Below are positions 56,350-64,000 of a DNA stretch of 64,000 nt, piece by piece. Source of the stretch: Nocardia sp. CNY236 (GTDB lineage: Bacteria > Actinomycetota > Actinomycetes > Mycobacteriales > Mycobacteriaceae); contig NZ_AXVD01000002.1 in assembly GCF_000482385.1 (NCBI RefSeq), forward strand, positions 124,001-188,000. Reading direction: 5' to 3'. The notes under the pieces are model-generated. The model did no database searches. It was not told the origin of the DNA and saw nothing but the letters and a program-made list of their open reading frames with translations. The translations under genes were made by a program, and so were the position numbers. Positions within the stretch are counted from its first letter, which is position 1; the number at the start of each line of letters is the position of its first letter.

Positions 56350-56360
56350 ACTTACAAAAA

Positions 56361-56374
56361 TAGAACGTGTTACT
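56361..56374. promoter_or_regulatory. KstR-type operator between fadD19 and echA19
   Basis: tagAACgtGTTact matches the KstR box except the final base. It lies 11 bp from the fadD19 start and 35 bp from the echA19 start, so it can control both divergent genes. Confidence 0.83.
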
Positions 56375-56409
56375 GTTTTTGACAAGGTTCGAAGTCAGGA
56401 GAATCAGTT

Positions 56410-57192
56410 ATGCCGCACTGCCTCGTCGAGAAGCGCGACCATGTTCTCGTCGTCACCATGAACCGCCCCGAAGCGCGCAACGCGCTGTCGGCGGAGATGA
56501 TGTCGATCATGCGCGACGCCTGGGACCAGGTGGACAACGATCCGGATATCCGCGTGGCGATCCTGACCGGCGCGGGCGGCGCATTCTGCGCGGGCGCAGA
56601 CCTCAAGGCGATGACCGCCCAACACCCGGGTGATTCGTTTGCCGGCGGCGGCTGGGATCTGTCCACGATCGAGGCTCTACTCAAGGGCCGCCGACTGACC
56701 AAGCCGCTGATCGCGGCCGTCGAGGGCCCGGCGATCGCAGGCGGTACCGAGATCCTGCAGGGCACCGATATCCGCGTGGCCGGCGAGAGCGCGAAATTCG
56801 GTGTCTCCGAAGCACGCTGGGGCCTGTTCCCGCTGGGAGGCTCGGCGGTGCGGTTGGTACGCCAGATCCCCTATACCGTCGCAGCGGACATCCTGCTCAC
56901 CGGTCGGCACATCACCGCGGGCGAAGCCAAGGAGATCGGCCTGATCGGGCATGTGGTGCCGGACGGCACCGCCTTGGACACAGCGCTGGAGCTCGCCGAG
57001 AAGATCGCCGCCAATGGTCCCCTCGCGGTGCAGGCCATCCTCCGGACCATCCGGGAGACCGAGGCCATGCCGGAAAACGACGCCTTCCGGATCGACGCCG
57101 AACTCGGCATGGCGGTGTTCCGGTCGACGGATGCCAAAGAGGGCCCGAAAGCGTTTGCGGAGAAGCGCAAGCCCACGTTCACCGGCAGCTGA
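56410..57192 (+). CDS. echA19: Enoyl-CoA hydratase EchA19-like
   Basis: 260 residues of the crotonase fold, with [11 protein letters not shown] (oxyanion-hole region), [22 protein letters not shown] and [17 protein letters not shown] carrying the catalytic Glu. The long shared block from [15 protein letters not shown] onward is that of Rv3516. EchA19 hydrates the unsaturated steroid side-chain CoA thioester. A KstR box is 36 bp upstream. A sigma-factor gene follows in the same direction. Confidence 0.93.
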   Translation: MPHCLVEKRDHVLVVTMNRPEARNALSAEMMSIMRDAWDQVDNDPDIRVAILTGAGGAFCAGADLKAMTAQHPGDSFAGGGWDLSTIEALLKGRRLTKPLIAAVEGPAIAGGTEILQGTDIRVAGESAKFGVSEARWGLFPLGGSAVRLVRQIPYTVAADILLTGRHITAGEAKEIGLIGHVVPDGTALDTALELAEKIAANGPLAVQAILRTIRETEAMPENDAFRIDAELGMAVFRSTDAKEGPKAFAEKRKPTFTGS

Positions 57193-57300
57193 GAGCACCG
57201 AGCAGCGCACGGCGCGGGCAGGCCCGCCTCCACTGTTCATTTCGTCGGCCGGCGCCCTGAAGAGCCAGTTCGTGTCGGTGGCGTGTGGCAGGGTGACCCC

Positions 57301-58299
57301 ATGGTCGACCCTTCCGACAAGCCGTCCGCGCACCCTCCGGATGTGTGCGCCGCGTTCGAGCGCCATCGCACAGAGTTGTGCGGGTATGCCTATCGGATGC
57401 TCGGCTCCACCTTCGAGGCAGAGGACGCTGTGCAGGAGGCGTTCACGCGCGCGTGGCGGTCCTACGCCTCGTTCGAAGGTCGGGCCAGCGTTCGATCCTG
57501 GCTGTACAAGATCACCACGAACGTGTGCTTGGACATGCTTCGCGGCGTGCAACGCAGGGCGCGGCCGATGGACCTGTCCAGCCCGTCGCAACCGGGTTCC
57601 ACCGTACCCGCGCCACGGCCGGACTACCTGTGGATCGAGCCCATCCCGGACGCACTCTCCTTCGGCGCCGATCCAGCCGAGCACGCCAGCACCAAGGACG
57701 GGCTTCGTCTGGCATTCGTCGCCGCCTGCCAGCACCTGCCCGCCACACAACGTGCGATCCTGATCATGCGTGAGGTCTTGCGCTTCTCCGCCAAAGAGAC
57801 CGCCGAGGCACTCACGCTGTCACCCGCGTCGGTGAACAGCGCCCTCCAGCGAGCGCGGGCCACCATGTCCGACATCGCGCCGACGATCACCGACGACCAC
57901 CACCTGGCCGACCCTCGGCGACGGGAGTTGGTGGACAACTTCGTCGCAGCATTCGAAGCCTACGACATGGACGCACTCACCGCCCTGCTGAAACACGATG
58001 TGGCGATGTCCATGCCGCCCTACGCATTCTGGATTCGCGGCCCCCAGGACGTGGCCGCCTTCATGCTCGGCGCCGGAAGCGCGTGCCGCGATTCGCGACT
58101 CGTCCCCCTGCACGGTGCCAATGGCTTGCCGGCCTTCGGCCAGTACAAGCCCGGCATCGATCCCAGTGTCCGGGTGGCGTGGTCGATCATCGTGCTGGAA
58201 CTCGACGGCAATGGCATCGCGGGGCTGAACTTCTTCCTCGATACCGACCGGCTCTTCCCACAGTTCGGTCTCGCGCCGGACCTTCGAGAGCCCGCCTGA
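57301..58299 (+). CDS. ECF sigma factor with SnoaL-like C-terminal domain (SigG/ECF56-like)
   Basis: 332 residues from the ATG at 57301, with AGGGTG five bases upstream. Region 2 (CGYAYRMLGSTFEAEDAVQEAFTRAW) and region 4 (LRFSAKETAEALTLSPASVNSALQRARA) are intact, and about 120 C-terminal residues form a SnoaL/NTF2-like domain, the plan of the SigG/ECF56 sigmas where the tail tunes activity and no anti-sigma is adjacent. It lies 108 bp after echA19 and convergent with an acyl-CoA ligase. No KstR box precedes it. Target promoter unknown. Confidence 0.87.
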   Translation: MVDPSDKPSAHPPDVCAAFERHRTELCGYAYRMLGSTFEAEDAVQEAFTRAWRSYASFEGRASVRSWLYKITTNVCLDMLRGVQRRARPMDLSSPSQPGSTVPAPRPDYLWIEPIPDALSFGADPAEHASTKDGLRLAFVAACQHLPATQRAILIMREVLRFSAKETAEALTLSPASVNSALQRARATMSDIAPTITDDHHLADPRRRELVDNFVAAFEAYDMDALTALLKHDVAMSMPPYAFWIRGPQDVAAFMLGAGSACRDSRLVPLHGANGLPAFGQYKPGIDPSVRVAWSIIVLELDGNGIAGLNFFLDTDRLFPQFGLAPDLREPA

Positions 58300-58323
58300 C
58301 CCGGCACGATCCGGACTTCACCG

Positions 58324-59880
58324 TCACGGCGCGGAGATATAGCGGTCGCGAAGCTTGCGCTTGTAGAGCTTCCCATTGGGGTCGCGGGGCATTTCGAGCA
58401 AATAGTCGATGGACTTGGGTCTCTTGTACTTGGCCAATTGGCTTGCTGCGAACTCCAACAACTCCGTGGTGAGCGCCGCATCGCCCACGATCCCACTGGC
58501 GGGTTGTACCACCGCCTTGACCTCTTGGCCCCAATCCGGATGTGGGATGCCGAAGACCGCGACATCGGCGACCTTGGGGTGGGTGATCAGAACGTTCTCG
58601 ATCTCGGCAGGGTAGATGTTCACCCCACCGGACAAGATCAAATCCGAGCGCCGGTCGTGCAGGTAGAGGTAGCCGTCCTCGTCGAGGTGCCCGATATCGC
58701 CAACAGTGAACAAGTCACCGACTCGCGCATCCTCGGTTTTGGCTTTGTCGTGGTGATATTCGAAACTCGAGCCGATCATGCGCATGTAGACCAGTCCGGG
58801 TTCGCCGACCGGAACCTCGGAGCCGTCCTCTTCGCTGAGCACCTGGATCACCGACCACGGCCACGCCTTGCCGACCGACCCCGGCTTACGCAGCCACTCG
58901 GCACCGTTGATCACGGTCCCTCCGCCCTCGGTGGCGGCATAGTATTCGGTCACCGTGGGTCCCCACCACTCGAGCATCTGCCGCTTCGTCGCCTGTGGGC
59001 ACGGGGCGGCGCCGTGCACCATGCTGCGCAGCGAGGACACATCGTACTTGGCGCGCACCTCCGCCGGCAACGCAAGCAGCCGATGGAATTGAGTGGGCAC
59101 CATGTGACTGTGTGTCACCCGATATCTGTCGATCAGCCGAAGCATCTCCTCCGCATCCCAGCGATCCATCAGGACGAGCTTGTGGCCCAGCTGGATCGAA
59201 ATGGTGGCGAAGTTCAGCACCGCGGTGTGGTACACCGGGGAGCCGCAGATGTGCACATGGTCGTCGTAGGGCGTGAGATCGAACAGGCCGAAGAATGCGG
59301 TCGTGTGTGGCGGAACGACATCGGGATCGGCCCCGGTGAGCGGGCGCCGAACTCCCTTGGGCCGCCCCGTGGTTCCCGATGTGTAGAGCATGGGCGCGCC
59401 GGTACTGCGGCCGGCCGGCCGGCCGGCACCTGCGGGGCCGAGCTCGGCCAACGGTGCGAAGCCCTCGATTTCACCCACCGCGAAGCGTGCCGCCGCGGGC
59501 AGCTGCGCCTCGTCGGCAGCAGCCCGAGCGGCGGCGGCGAATCGGTCACTGGCAATGAACGCCTTCGCCTCGCTGTCGGTCAGGATGTAGGCGACCTCCG
59601 GCCCGGTGAGGTGCCAGTTGACCGCCACGATGTACAACCCGGACTGGTAGGCCGCGAAGTAGACGGCAATGGCCTCCACACAGTTGTGCACCATGCTCAC
59701 CAGTGCATCTCCGGTTTTCAGGCCGAGGCCCCGTAAGCCGGTGGCGTAACGGTCGGCGAGGGTTGCCAATTCGCGATATGTCACCTCCCGCCCGGAGGCA
59801 TCGACCATCGCAATCCGATCGGGTTCGGCGTCGGCGATGTTCCACAGACCGAGAACGTTCACTGGATCCTGGGTTGTCAC
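58324..59880 (-). CDS. Acyl-CoA synthetase (ANL family), KstR-associated, not FadD17/FadD19
   Basis: 518 residues from the GTG at 59880. ATP loop is LYTSGTTGRPKGVRRP, then YYAATEGGG, VGDIGHLDEDGYLYLHDRRSD and DPNGKLYKRKLRD with the catalytic lysine. It does not carry the FadD19 C-terminus nor look like FadD17, so it is a separate activation enzyme whose acyl substrate I cannot name; the KstR box directly upstream suggests a sterol-derived acid. Convergent with the sigma gene and downstream of the F420-type oxidoreductase gene on the same strand. Confidence 0.88.
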   Translation of the reverse strand: MTTQDPVNVLGLWNIADAEPDRIAMVDASGREVTYRELATLADRYATGLRGLGLKTGDALVSMVHNCVEAIAVYFAAYQSGLYIVAVNWHLTGPEVAYILTDSEAKAFIASDRFAAAARAAADEAQLPAAARFAVGEIEGFAPLAELGPAGAGRPAGRSTGAPMLYTSGTTGRPKGVRRPLTGADPDVVPPHTTAFFGLFDLTPYDDHVHICGSPVYHTAVLNFATISIQLGHKLVLMDRWDAEEMLRLIDRYRVTHSHMVPTQFHRLLALPAEVRAKYDVSSLRSMVHGAAPCPQATKRQMLEWWGPTVTEYYAATEGGGTVINGAEWLRKPGSVGKAWPWSVIQVLSEEDGSEVPVGEPGLVYMRMIGSSFEYHHDKAKTEDARVGDLFTVGDIGHLDEDGYLYLHDRRSDLILSGGVNIYPAEIENVLITHPKVADVAVFGIPHPDWGQEVKAVVQPASGIVGDAALTTELLEFAASQLAKYKRPKSIDYLLEMPRDPNGKLYKRKLRDRYISAP

Positions 59881-59891
59881 CTTATTGAATT

Positions 59892-59905
59892 TAGAACGTG
59901 TTCTA
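59892..59905. promoter_or_regulatory. KstR-type operator upstream of the second acyl-CoA ligase
   Basis: tagAACgtGTTctA is a perfect TnnAACnnGTTnnA match, filling the gap between the ligase start (59880) and the oxidoreductase stop (59906). Its outer bases extend the dyad (tagaac/gttcta). The ligase can thus be controlled apart from the gene upstream. Confidence 0.88.
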
Positions 59906-60940
59906 CTATTCGACAAGGGGTATCAATCGGCTCAACTGTTCGGTATCGGAAACCGACACCAGCATCATGGTGACGCCCGCGGCCTCCCACACCCGGAGCT
60001 GCTTGCGCGCGTGCTCCTCGTCCCCGATGATCGCGGTGTCCAGAATCAGCTCATCCGGAACCGCCGCCGCGGCCTGAGCCTTCTTACCCGACTGGAACAG
60101 CCGCGCGATCTCGTCGACCTCGTCGTGATATCCCATGCGCCGGTACACCTGCGCGTGGAAATTCATCTCCGGAGCCCCCATGCCGCCGATATAGAGCGCC
60201 ATGATCCAACGCATCCGCTCCAATTCGCTCGCCGGGTCATCGGTGATCACGACCTGGCACGTCGCAGCGATCTCGAAGTCCTCTCGCGTGCGCCGCGCAC
60301 CGGCCCGGGCAAACCCCTCATCGAGCCAATCGTTGTACATCCCGGCCAGCCTGGGCGCGTAGTAGATAGCCAGCCAGCCATCGGCGATCTCGGCCGTCAG
60401 CGCGACGTTCTTCGGCCCCTCCGCACCCAGCCATATCGGCAGATCCGCGCGCAGCGGATGCACGATCGGCTTGAGCGACTTGCCCAGCCCCATCGACCCA
60501 GGGCCGGTATAGGGCAAGGGATAGTGCGGCCCGGCGCTCGTCACCGGCTCGGTACGCGCCAGTACTTTCCGAACGATGTCGACGTACTCGCGCGTGCGCT
60601 GTAGCGGCTTGGCGAACGGCTGCCCATACCAACCCTCCACCACCTGCGGTCCCGAGACGCCGAGACCGAGAATCGCACGACCACCGCTGAGATGATCGAG
60701 CGTGAGCGCATGCATCGCGGTCGCCGTCGGCGTCCGCGCCGACATCTGCACCACCGAGGTGCCCAACCGCACTCGCTGCGTCGACGAACCCCACCACATC
60801 AGCGGACCGAACGAGTCCGACCCCCAGGATTCGGCGGCGAACACGGCGTCGAACCCGGCTTCTTCGGCCGCCACCACCAGTTCACCCGCGTTCGTCGGCG
60901 GCTGGGCCATCCAATACCCGAGTTGCAATCCGAACTTCAC
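59906..60940 (-). CDS. F420-dependent oxidoreductase of the luciferase-like family (Rv3520c-like)
   Basis: 344 residues from the GTG at 60940, with AAAGGGG upstream. A bacterial-luciferase-like TIM barrel: FGLQLGYWMAQ, AAEEAGFDAVFAAESWGSDSF, GGRAILGLGVSGPQVVEGWYG and LPIWLGAEGPKNVALTAE. Such enzymes use F420 (or flavin) for oxidoreduction. Rv3520c is the M. tuberculosis counterpart and is also divergent from the DUF35 protein gene. Steroid step not established. Its stop codon adjoins the KstR box of the next gene. Confidence 0.87.
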   Translation of the reverse strand: MKFGLQLGYWMAQPPTNAGELVVAAEEAGFDAVFAAESWGSDSFGPLMWWGSSTQRVRLGTSVVQMSARTPTATAMHALTLDHLSGGRAILGLGVSGPQVVEGWYGQPFAKPLQRTREYVDIVRKVLARTEPVTSAGPHYPLPYTGPGSMGLGKSLKPIVHPLRADLPIWLGAEGPKNVALTAEIADGWLAIYYAPRLAGMYNDWLDEGFARAGARRTREDFEIAATCQVVITDDPASELERMRWIMALYIGGMGAPEMNFHAQVYRRMGYHDEVDEIARLFQSGKKAQAAAAVPDELILDTAIIGDEEHARKQLRVWEAAGVTMMLVSVSDTEQLSRLIPLVE

Positions 60941-60978
60941 GCCGGACCCCTTTCCGATCAATTGCTTGCCAGCAGAGT

Positions 60979-60992
60979 TAGAACCTGTTCTA
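60979..60992. promoter_or_regulatory. KstR-type operator between the F420 oxidoreductase and the DUF35 gene
   Basis: tagAACctGTTctA is a perfect TnnAACnnGTTnnA match. It is 38 bp upstream of the oxidoreductase and 9 bp upstream of the GTG of the DUF35 gene, so it can regulate both. Confidence 0.88.
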
Positions 60993-61001
60993 CTCAATAT
61001 C

Positions 61002-62018
61002 GTGACACAGGGGAATACTGTATCCACGGCAATCGCCGATGGGAGCGGCACGGGATCGGACACCGTACCCGAAGTACTCAGCGCGCCCCTGCGGGTGCGA
61101 TTCGACTACACCCGCTCCGTTGGCACCACCATCGGAACCTTTCTCGGCAAACTGCGCAACCATACGATCGTCGGCGTCCGGGGCACGGATGGCCGAGTGC
61201 TGGTTCCGCCACCGGAATACGATCCGGTGACCTCCGCGCCACTGACCGAATTCGTCGACGTCGCCGCTACCGGGACGGTCGAATCGTGGACCTGGGTGGG
61301 CGAACCCTTACCCGGACAACCCTTCGACCGCCCGTTCGCCTGGGCGTTGATTCGCCTCGACGGCGCGGACACCGCATTGCTGCACGCAGTCGATGTCGCA
61401 GCGCCCGAGGACATCCACACCGGCCTACGCGTGACCGCCCGGTGGGCCGAGACCACCACGGGAACCATCCACGACATCGTGTGCTTCGATCCGGGTGAGA
61501 CCTCCGACTCGACCGGCGCAGTCGACGACTCGGCCGAACCGGTGACCATGCTGACCACACCGGTGGACCTGTCCTACAAACACACCGCATCACCACAGGA
61601 AACCGTGTACTTGCGCGGGCTCGCCGAGGGAAAGCTGGTGGGCGCGCGCACCGACCCCAAGGGCAAGGTGTATTTCCCGCCACGCGGCGCGAACCCCACC
61701 GACGGCCGACCGACCGACGACTTCATCGAATTGTCCGACCACGGCACCGTCACCACCTTTTGCATCGTGAACGTGCCGTTCCTCGGGCAGCGGATCACAC
61801 CGCCCTACGTCGCGGCCTACGTGTTGTTGGATGGCGCGGACATTCCCGTGCTGCACTTGGTGCTCGGCTGCGACGCGAACGAAGTGCGGATGGGCATGCG
61901 GGTGAAAGCGGTGTGGAAGCCGCGAGAGGAATGGGGCTACGGCTTGGAGAACGTGGACCACTTCCGTCCCACCGGCGAGCCGGACGCCGACTACGAGACC
62001 TACAGCCACCACCTCTGA
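61002..62018 (+). CDS. Double DUF35/OB-fold protein (Rv3521-like)
   Basis: 338 residues from the GTG at 61002. Two related halves: about 25-160 (VGTTIGTFLGKL, VGVRGTDGRVLVPPPEYDP, GTVESWTWVGEPLPGQ) and about 180-330 (SPQETVYLRGLAEGKL, VGARTDPKGKVYFPPRG, GTVTTFCIVNVPF). Each is a ChsH2/DUF35 OB-fold without zinc-ribbon cysteines. DUF35 proteins partner SCP2-type thiolases in acyl-CoA aldolases. Here two thiolase-fold genes follow, so this is probably their acyl-CoA-binding subunit. A KstR box overlaps the promoter. Start inferred from frame; no strong ribosome site. Confidence 0.87.
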   Translation: MTQGNTVSTAIADGSGTGSDTVPEVLSAPLRVRFDYTRSVGTTIGTFLGKLRNHTIVGVRGTDGRVLVPPPEYDPVTSAPLTEFVDVAATGTVESWTWVGEPLPGQPFDRPFAWALIRLDGADTALLHAVDVAAPEDIHTGLRVTARWAETTTGTIHDIVCFDPGETSDSTGAVDDSAEPVTMLTTPVDLSYKHTASPQETVYLRGLAEGKLVGARTDPKGKVYFPPRGANPTDGRPTDDFIELSDHGTVTTFCIVNVPFLGQRITPPYVAAYVLLDGADIPVLHLVLGCDANEVRMGMRVKAVWKPREEWGYGLENVDHFRPTGEPDADYETYSHHL

Positions 62019-62028
62019 GAGGCGCACG

Positions 62029-63066
62029 TTGACCGACAAGGCAACCGATATCGCGGTCGTGGGCTTCGCCCACTCACCCCATGTGCCGGAGACTTTCGGC
62101 ACCACCAACGGTGTCGAGATGCTGGTTCCCTGTTTCCAGCAACTCTACGACCGACTCGGCATCACCAAAGCCGATATCGACTTCTGGTGCTCCGGCTCGT
62201 CCGATTTTCTCGCCGGACGCGCCTTCTCGTTCATCTCCGCTATCGACGCGATCGGCGCAGTGCCACCGATCCACGAATCGCACGTGGAAATGGACGGCGC
62301 ATGGGCACTGTACGAGGCGTGGGTGAAGTTGCGCTCGGGCCAAGCGAAGACGGCCCTGGTGTATGGCTTCGGCAAGTCGTCGGCAGGCACACTGCGCCAG
62401 GTACTCACCATGCAAATGGATCCCTACCTCGTGGCTCCGTTGTGGCCGGACGCGATCTCCATTGCCGGACTGCAGGCCCGGGCCGGGCTCGACGCGGGTC
62501 GCTGGTCGGAGCGCGATATGGCGGCGGTGGTCGCCGGCTCATCAGGCGATGTCGATCGGTTGCTGGATACGCCATATGTCGCTGATCCCCTGCGCGCGCA
62601 CGACATTGCGCCGATTACCGATGGCGCGGCTGCCGTCGTACTTGCGATGGGCGATCGCGCCCGGGAACTGTGCGCCCGGCCTGCGTGGATCACTGGCATG
62701 GCCCACCGAGTGGATACTTCGGCGCTCGGCGCACGCGACCTCACCGTCTCTGCGTCGACCGCAGCCGCTGCGGCGGCCGTCGGATGCCGAGACACCGATG
62801 GTTTCGACGTGGCCGAACTCCATGCGCAGTTCAGCCACCAACAGTTGATCCTGGCCGAGGCCATCGGTCTGCGCGAGAGCACCGCAGTGAACCCGTCCGG
62901 TGGCCCGCTGGCGGCCAACCCCATGTTCGCCGCCGGACTCGAGCGCATCGGCTTCGCGGCCGAGGCGATCATGACCGGCTCGGCCCACCGGGCACTGGCG
63001 CATGCCACCAGCGGACCCGCGCTCCAGCAGAACCTCGTGGCCGTCTTGGAATCGGAGACCCGATGA
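62029..63066 (+). CDS. ltp4: SCP2-type thiolase-fold protein Ltp4-like (Rv3522-like)
   Basis: 345 residues; TTG at 62029 with GAGAGG seven bases upstream. Thiolase fold with the motifs DFWCSGSSDFLAGRAF, FDVAELHAQFSHQQL and VNPSGGPLAANPMFAAG, the last being the substrate loop. The nucleophilic Cys of thiolases is absent: the aligned region reads HESHVEMDGAWAL. Ltp3 and Ltp4 of Rhodococcus are needed to cleave C-24-branched side chains by retro-aldol chemistry. Stop overlaps the next gene by 4 nt. Confidence 0.9.
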   Translation: MTDKATDIAVVGFAHSPHVPETFGTTNGVEMLVPCFQQLYDRLGITKADIDFWCSGSSDFLAGRAFSFISAIDAIGAVPPIHESHVEMDGAWALYEAWVKLRSGQAKTALVYGFGKSSAGTLRQVLTMQMDPYLVAPLWPDAISIAGLQARAGLDAGRWSERDMAAVVAGSSGDVDRLLDTPYVADPLRAHDIAPITDGAAAVVLAMGDRARELCARPAWITGMAHRVDTSALGARDLTVSASTAAAAAAVGCRDTDGFDVAELHAQFSHQQLILAEAIGLRESTAVNPSGGPLAANPMFAAGLERIGFAAEAIMTGSAHRALAHATSGPALQQNLVAVLESETR

Positions 63067-64000
63067 GCTATCCAGCTGCGGTGCTGGGCACCGGACAAAC
63101 CCATCATGTGACGAAACGTACCGATGTGTCGATGGCCGGCATGTGCCGCGAAGCAATCGATCGTGCCCTCGACGACGCCGGATTGACCATCGCCGATATC
63201 GACGCCGTCGTCGTAGGCAAAGCCCCCGACTTCTTCGAGGGCGTCATGATGCCGGAGCTGTATCTGGCGGATGCCCTGGGAGCCGTCGGCAAGCCCCTAC
63301 TGCGCGTGCACACCGCCGGCTCGGTCGGCGGATCCACCGGCGTCGTCGCAGCCAATTTGGTCCAGGCCGGCGTACACAAGCGGGTACTCGCGGTGGCCTG
63401 GGAAAAGCAGTCGGAATCGAATGCCATGTGGGCGTTGTCGATTCCGGTACCGTTCACCATGCCGGTGGGTGCCGGCGCGGGCGGCTATTTCGCACCCCAC
63501 GTGCGCTCGTATATCCGGCGTTCGAACGCACCGAGCCACGTAGGCGCCATGGTCGCGGTCAAAGATCGCCGCAACGGCGCCAAGAACCCGCTCGCGCATC
63601 TGCAACAACCCGACATCACACTGGAGTCGGTGCTCGCATCACAGATGCTGTGGGATCCGATCCGTTTCGACGAGACCTGCCCCTCCTCCGACGGTGCATG
63701 CGCAATCGTGCTCGGCGATGCGGAGGCGGCCGCCGCTGTGGAGGCAACCGGCAGGAGGATCGCCTGGGTGCATGCCACCGCGATGCGCACCGAGCCGACC
63801 ACGTTCGCCGGACGCGACCAAGTCGATCCCCGAGCCGGCCAGGATGCGGCGGCGGCACTGTGGGAAGCGGCGGGCATCACCAACCCACTGGAAGAGATCG
63901 ACGTCGCCGAGATCTACGTGCCGTTCTCCTGGTTCGAACCGATGTGGTTGGAGAATCTCGGCTTCGTTCCCCGAGGCGAAGGCTGGAAACTGACCGACAA
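63063..64000 (+). CDS. ltp3: SCP2-type thiolase-fold protein Ltp3-like (Rv3523-like), cut by window edge
   Basis: About 312 residues are visible from the ATG at 63063, which overlaps the ltp4 stop (ATGA). Motifs are MSYPAAVLGTGQTHH, VVVGKAPDFFEGVMMPELYL, HTAGSVGGSTGVVAAN and FDETCPSSDGACAIVLGDA. The position of the thiolase nucleophile is Ser (TAGSVGG), not Cys, so condensation/thiolysis is unlikely and aldolase activity with the DUF35 partner fits better. The gene continues past the window; no stop is seen. Confidence 0.9.
   Translation, partial: MSYPAAVLGTGQTHHVTKRTDVSMAGMCREAIDRALDDAGLTIADIDAVVVGKAPDFFEGVMMPELYLADALGAVGKPLLRVHTAGSVGGSTGVVAANLVQAGVHKRVLAVAWEKQSESNAMWALSIPVPFTMPVGAGAGGYFAPHVRSYIRRSNAPSHVGAMVAVKDRRNGAKNPLAHLQQPDITLESVLASQMLWDPIRFDETCPSSDGACAIVLGDAEAAAAVEATGRRIAWVHATAMRTEPTTFAGRDQVDPRAGQDAAAALWEAAGITNPLEEIDVAEIYVPFSWFEPMWLENLGFVPRGEGWKLTD

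Noticed and set aside
59881..59916. FadD-type ligase start at 59916 giving 12 more residues
   Set aside because: It would run through the KstR operator and gives an atypical N-terminus; the GTG at 59880 is preferred.

Overview
The window is high-GC actinobacterial DNA. Gene order and protein families point to the mycolic-acid-containing Mycobacteriales, most likely Nocardia or a close Nocardiaceae relative such as Rhodococcus. The evidence is a complete mce4-type sterol-import operon, KstR-type operators, actinobacterial cydABDC, a DUF3073 protein, and two blocks syntenic with Mycobacterium tuberculosis (Rv0772-Rv0812 and Rv3489-Rv3523). All identifications come from reading translated motifs and remembered family sequences; no database search was run.

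Layout. 1-5.6 kb: cydA-cydB-cydD-cydC, all on the minus strand, encode cytochrome bd oxidase and its assembly transporter; cydC runs off the left edge. 5.9-33.5 kb: a de novo purine region with purM, purF, purL, purQ, purS, purB and purD, mixed with conserved neighbours (pabC-like lyase, YgfZ, MOSC protein, DUF3073, SCP-like protein, CPBP protease, membrane alpha/beta hydrolase, M18 aminopeptidase, MBL-fold hydrolase, PtrB, two HIT proteins, TetR, aminotransferase, M23 peptidase). A glutamate decarboxylase and a DUF2334 deacetylase also lie here. purC is not present. 33.6-38.6 kb is the most accessory-looking part: a PH-domain protein, a HIT protein, an endolysin-like three-domain cell-wall hydrolase with a possible small upstream gene, about 0.75-1 kb with no convincing gene, tRNA-Thr(TGT), an orphan MbtH-like gene and an alpha/beta hydrolase.

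38.8-64 kb: a small conserved gene and otsA, then a convergent minus-strand operon yrbE4A-yrbE4B-mce4A-F-mas-mas, whose genes are chained by 4-nt overlaps. Upstream lie hsd4A and fdxD, then divergent fadE26-fadE27 and, further on, fadD19 divergent from echA19. An ECF sigma factor with a SnoaL-like tail and an extra acyl-CoA ligase follow, then an F420-type oxidoreductase divergent from a double DUF35 protein, Ltp4-like and Ltp3-like thiolase-fold proteins; the last runs off the right edge. Six sites of the form TnnAACnnGTTnnA (four perfect, two with one mismatch) sit in front of these transcription units, so the block reads as a KstR regulon for uptake and side-chain degradation of cholesterol and C-24-branched sterols.

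Non-coding structure includes a perfect 40-bp palindrome between DUF3073 and purM, several hairpin terminators at convergent junctions, and scattered short tandem repeats. Two of the repeats are in-frame within genes: 24 bp x3 in cydA and 15 bp x3 in the CPBP protease.
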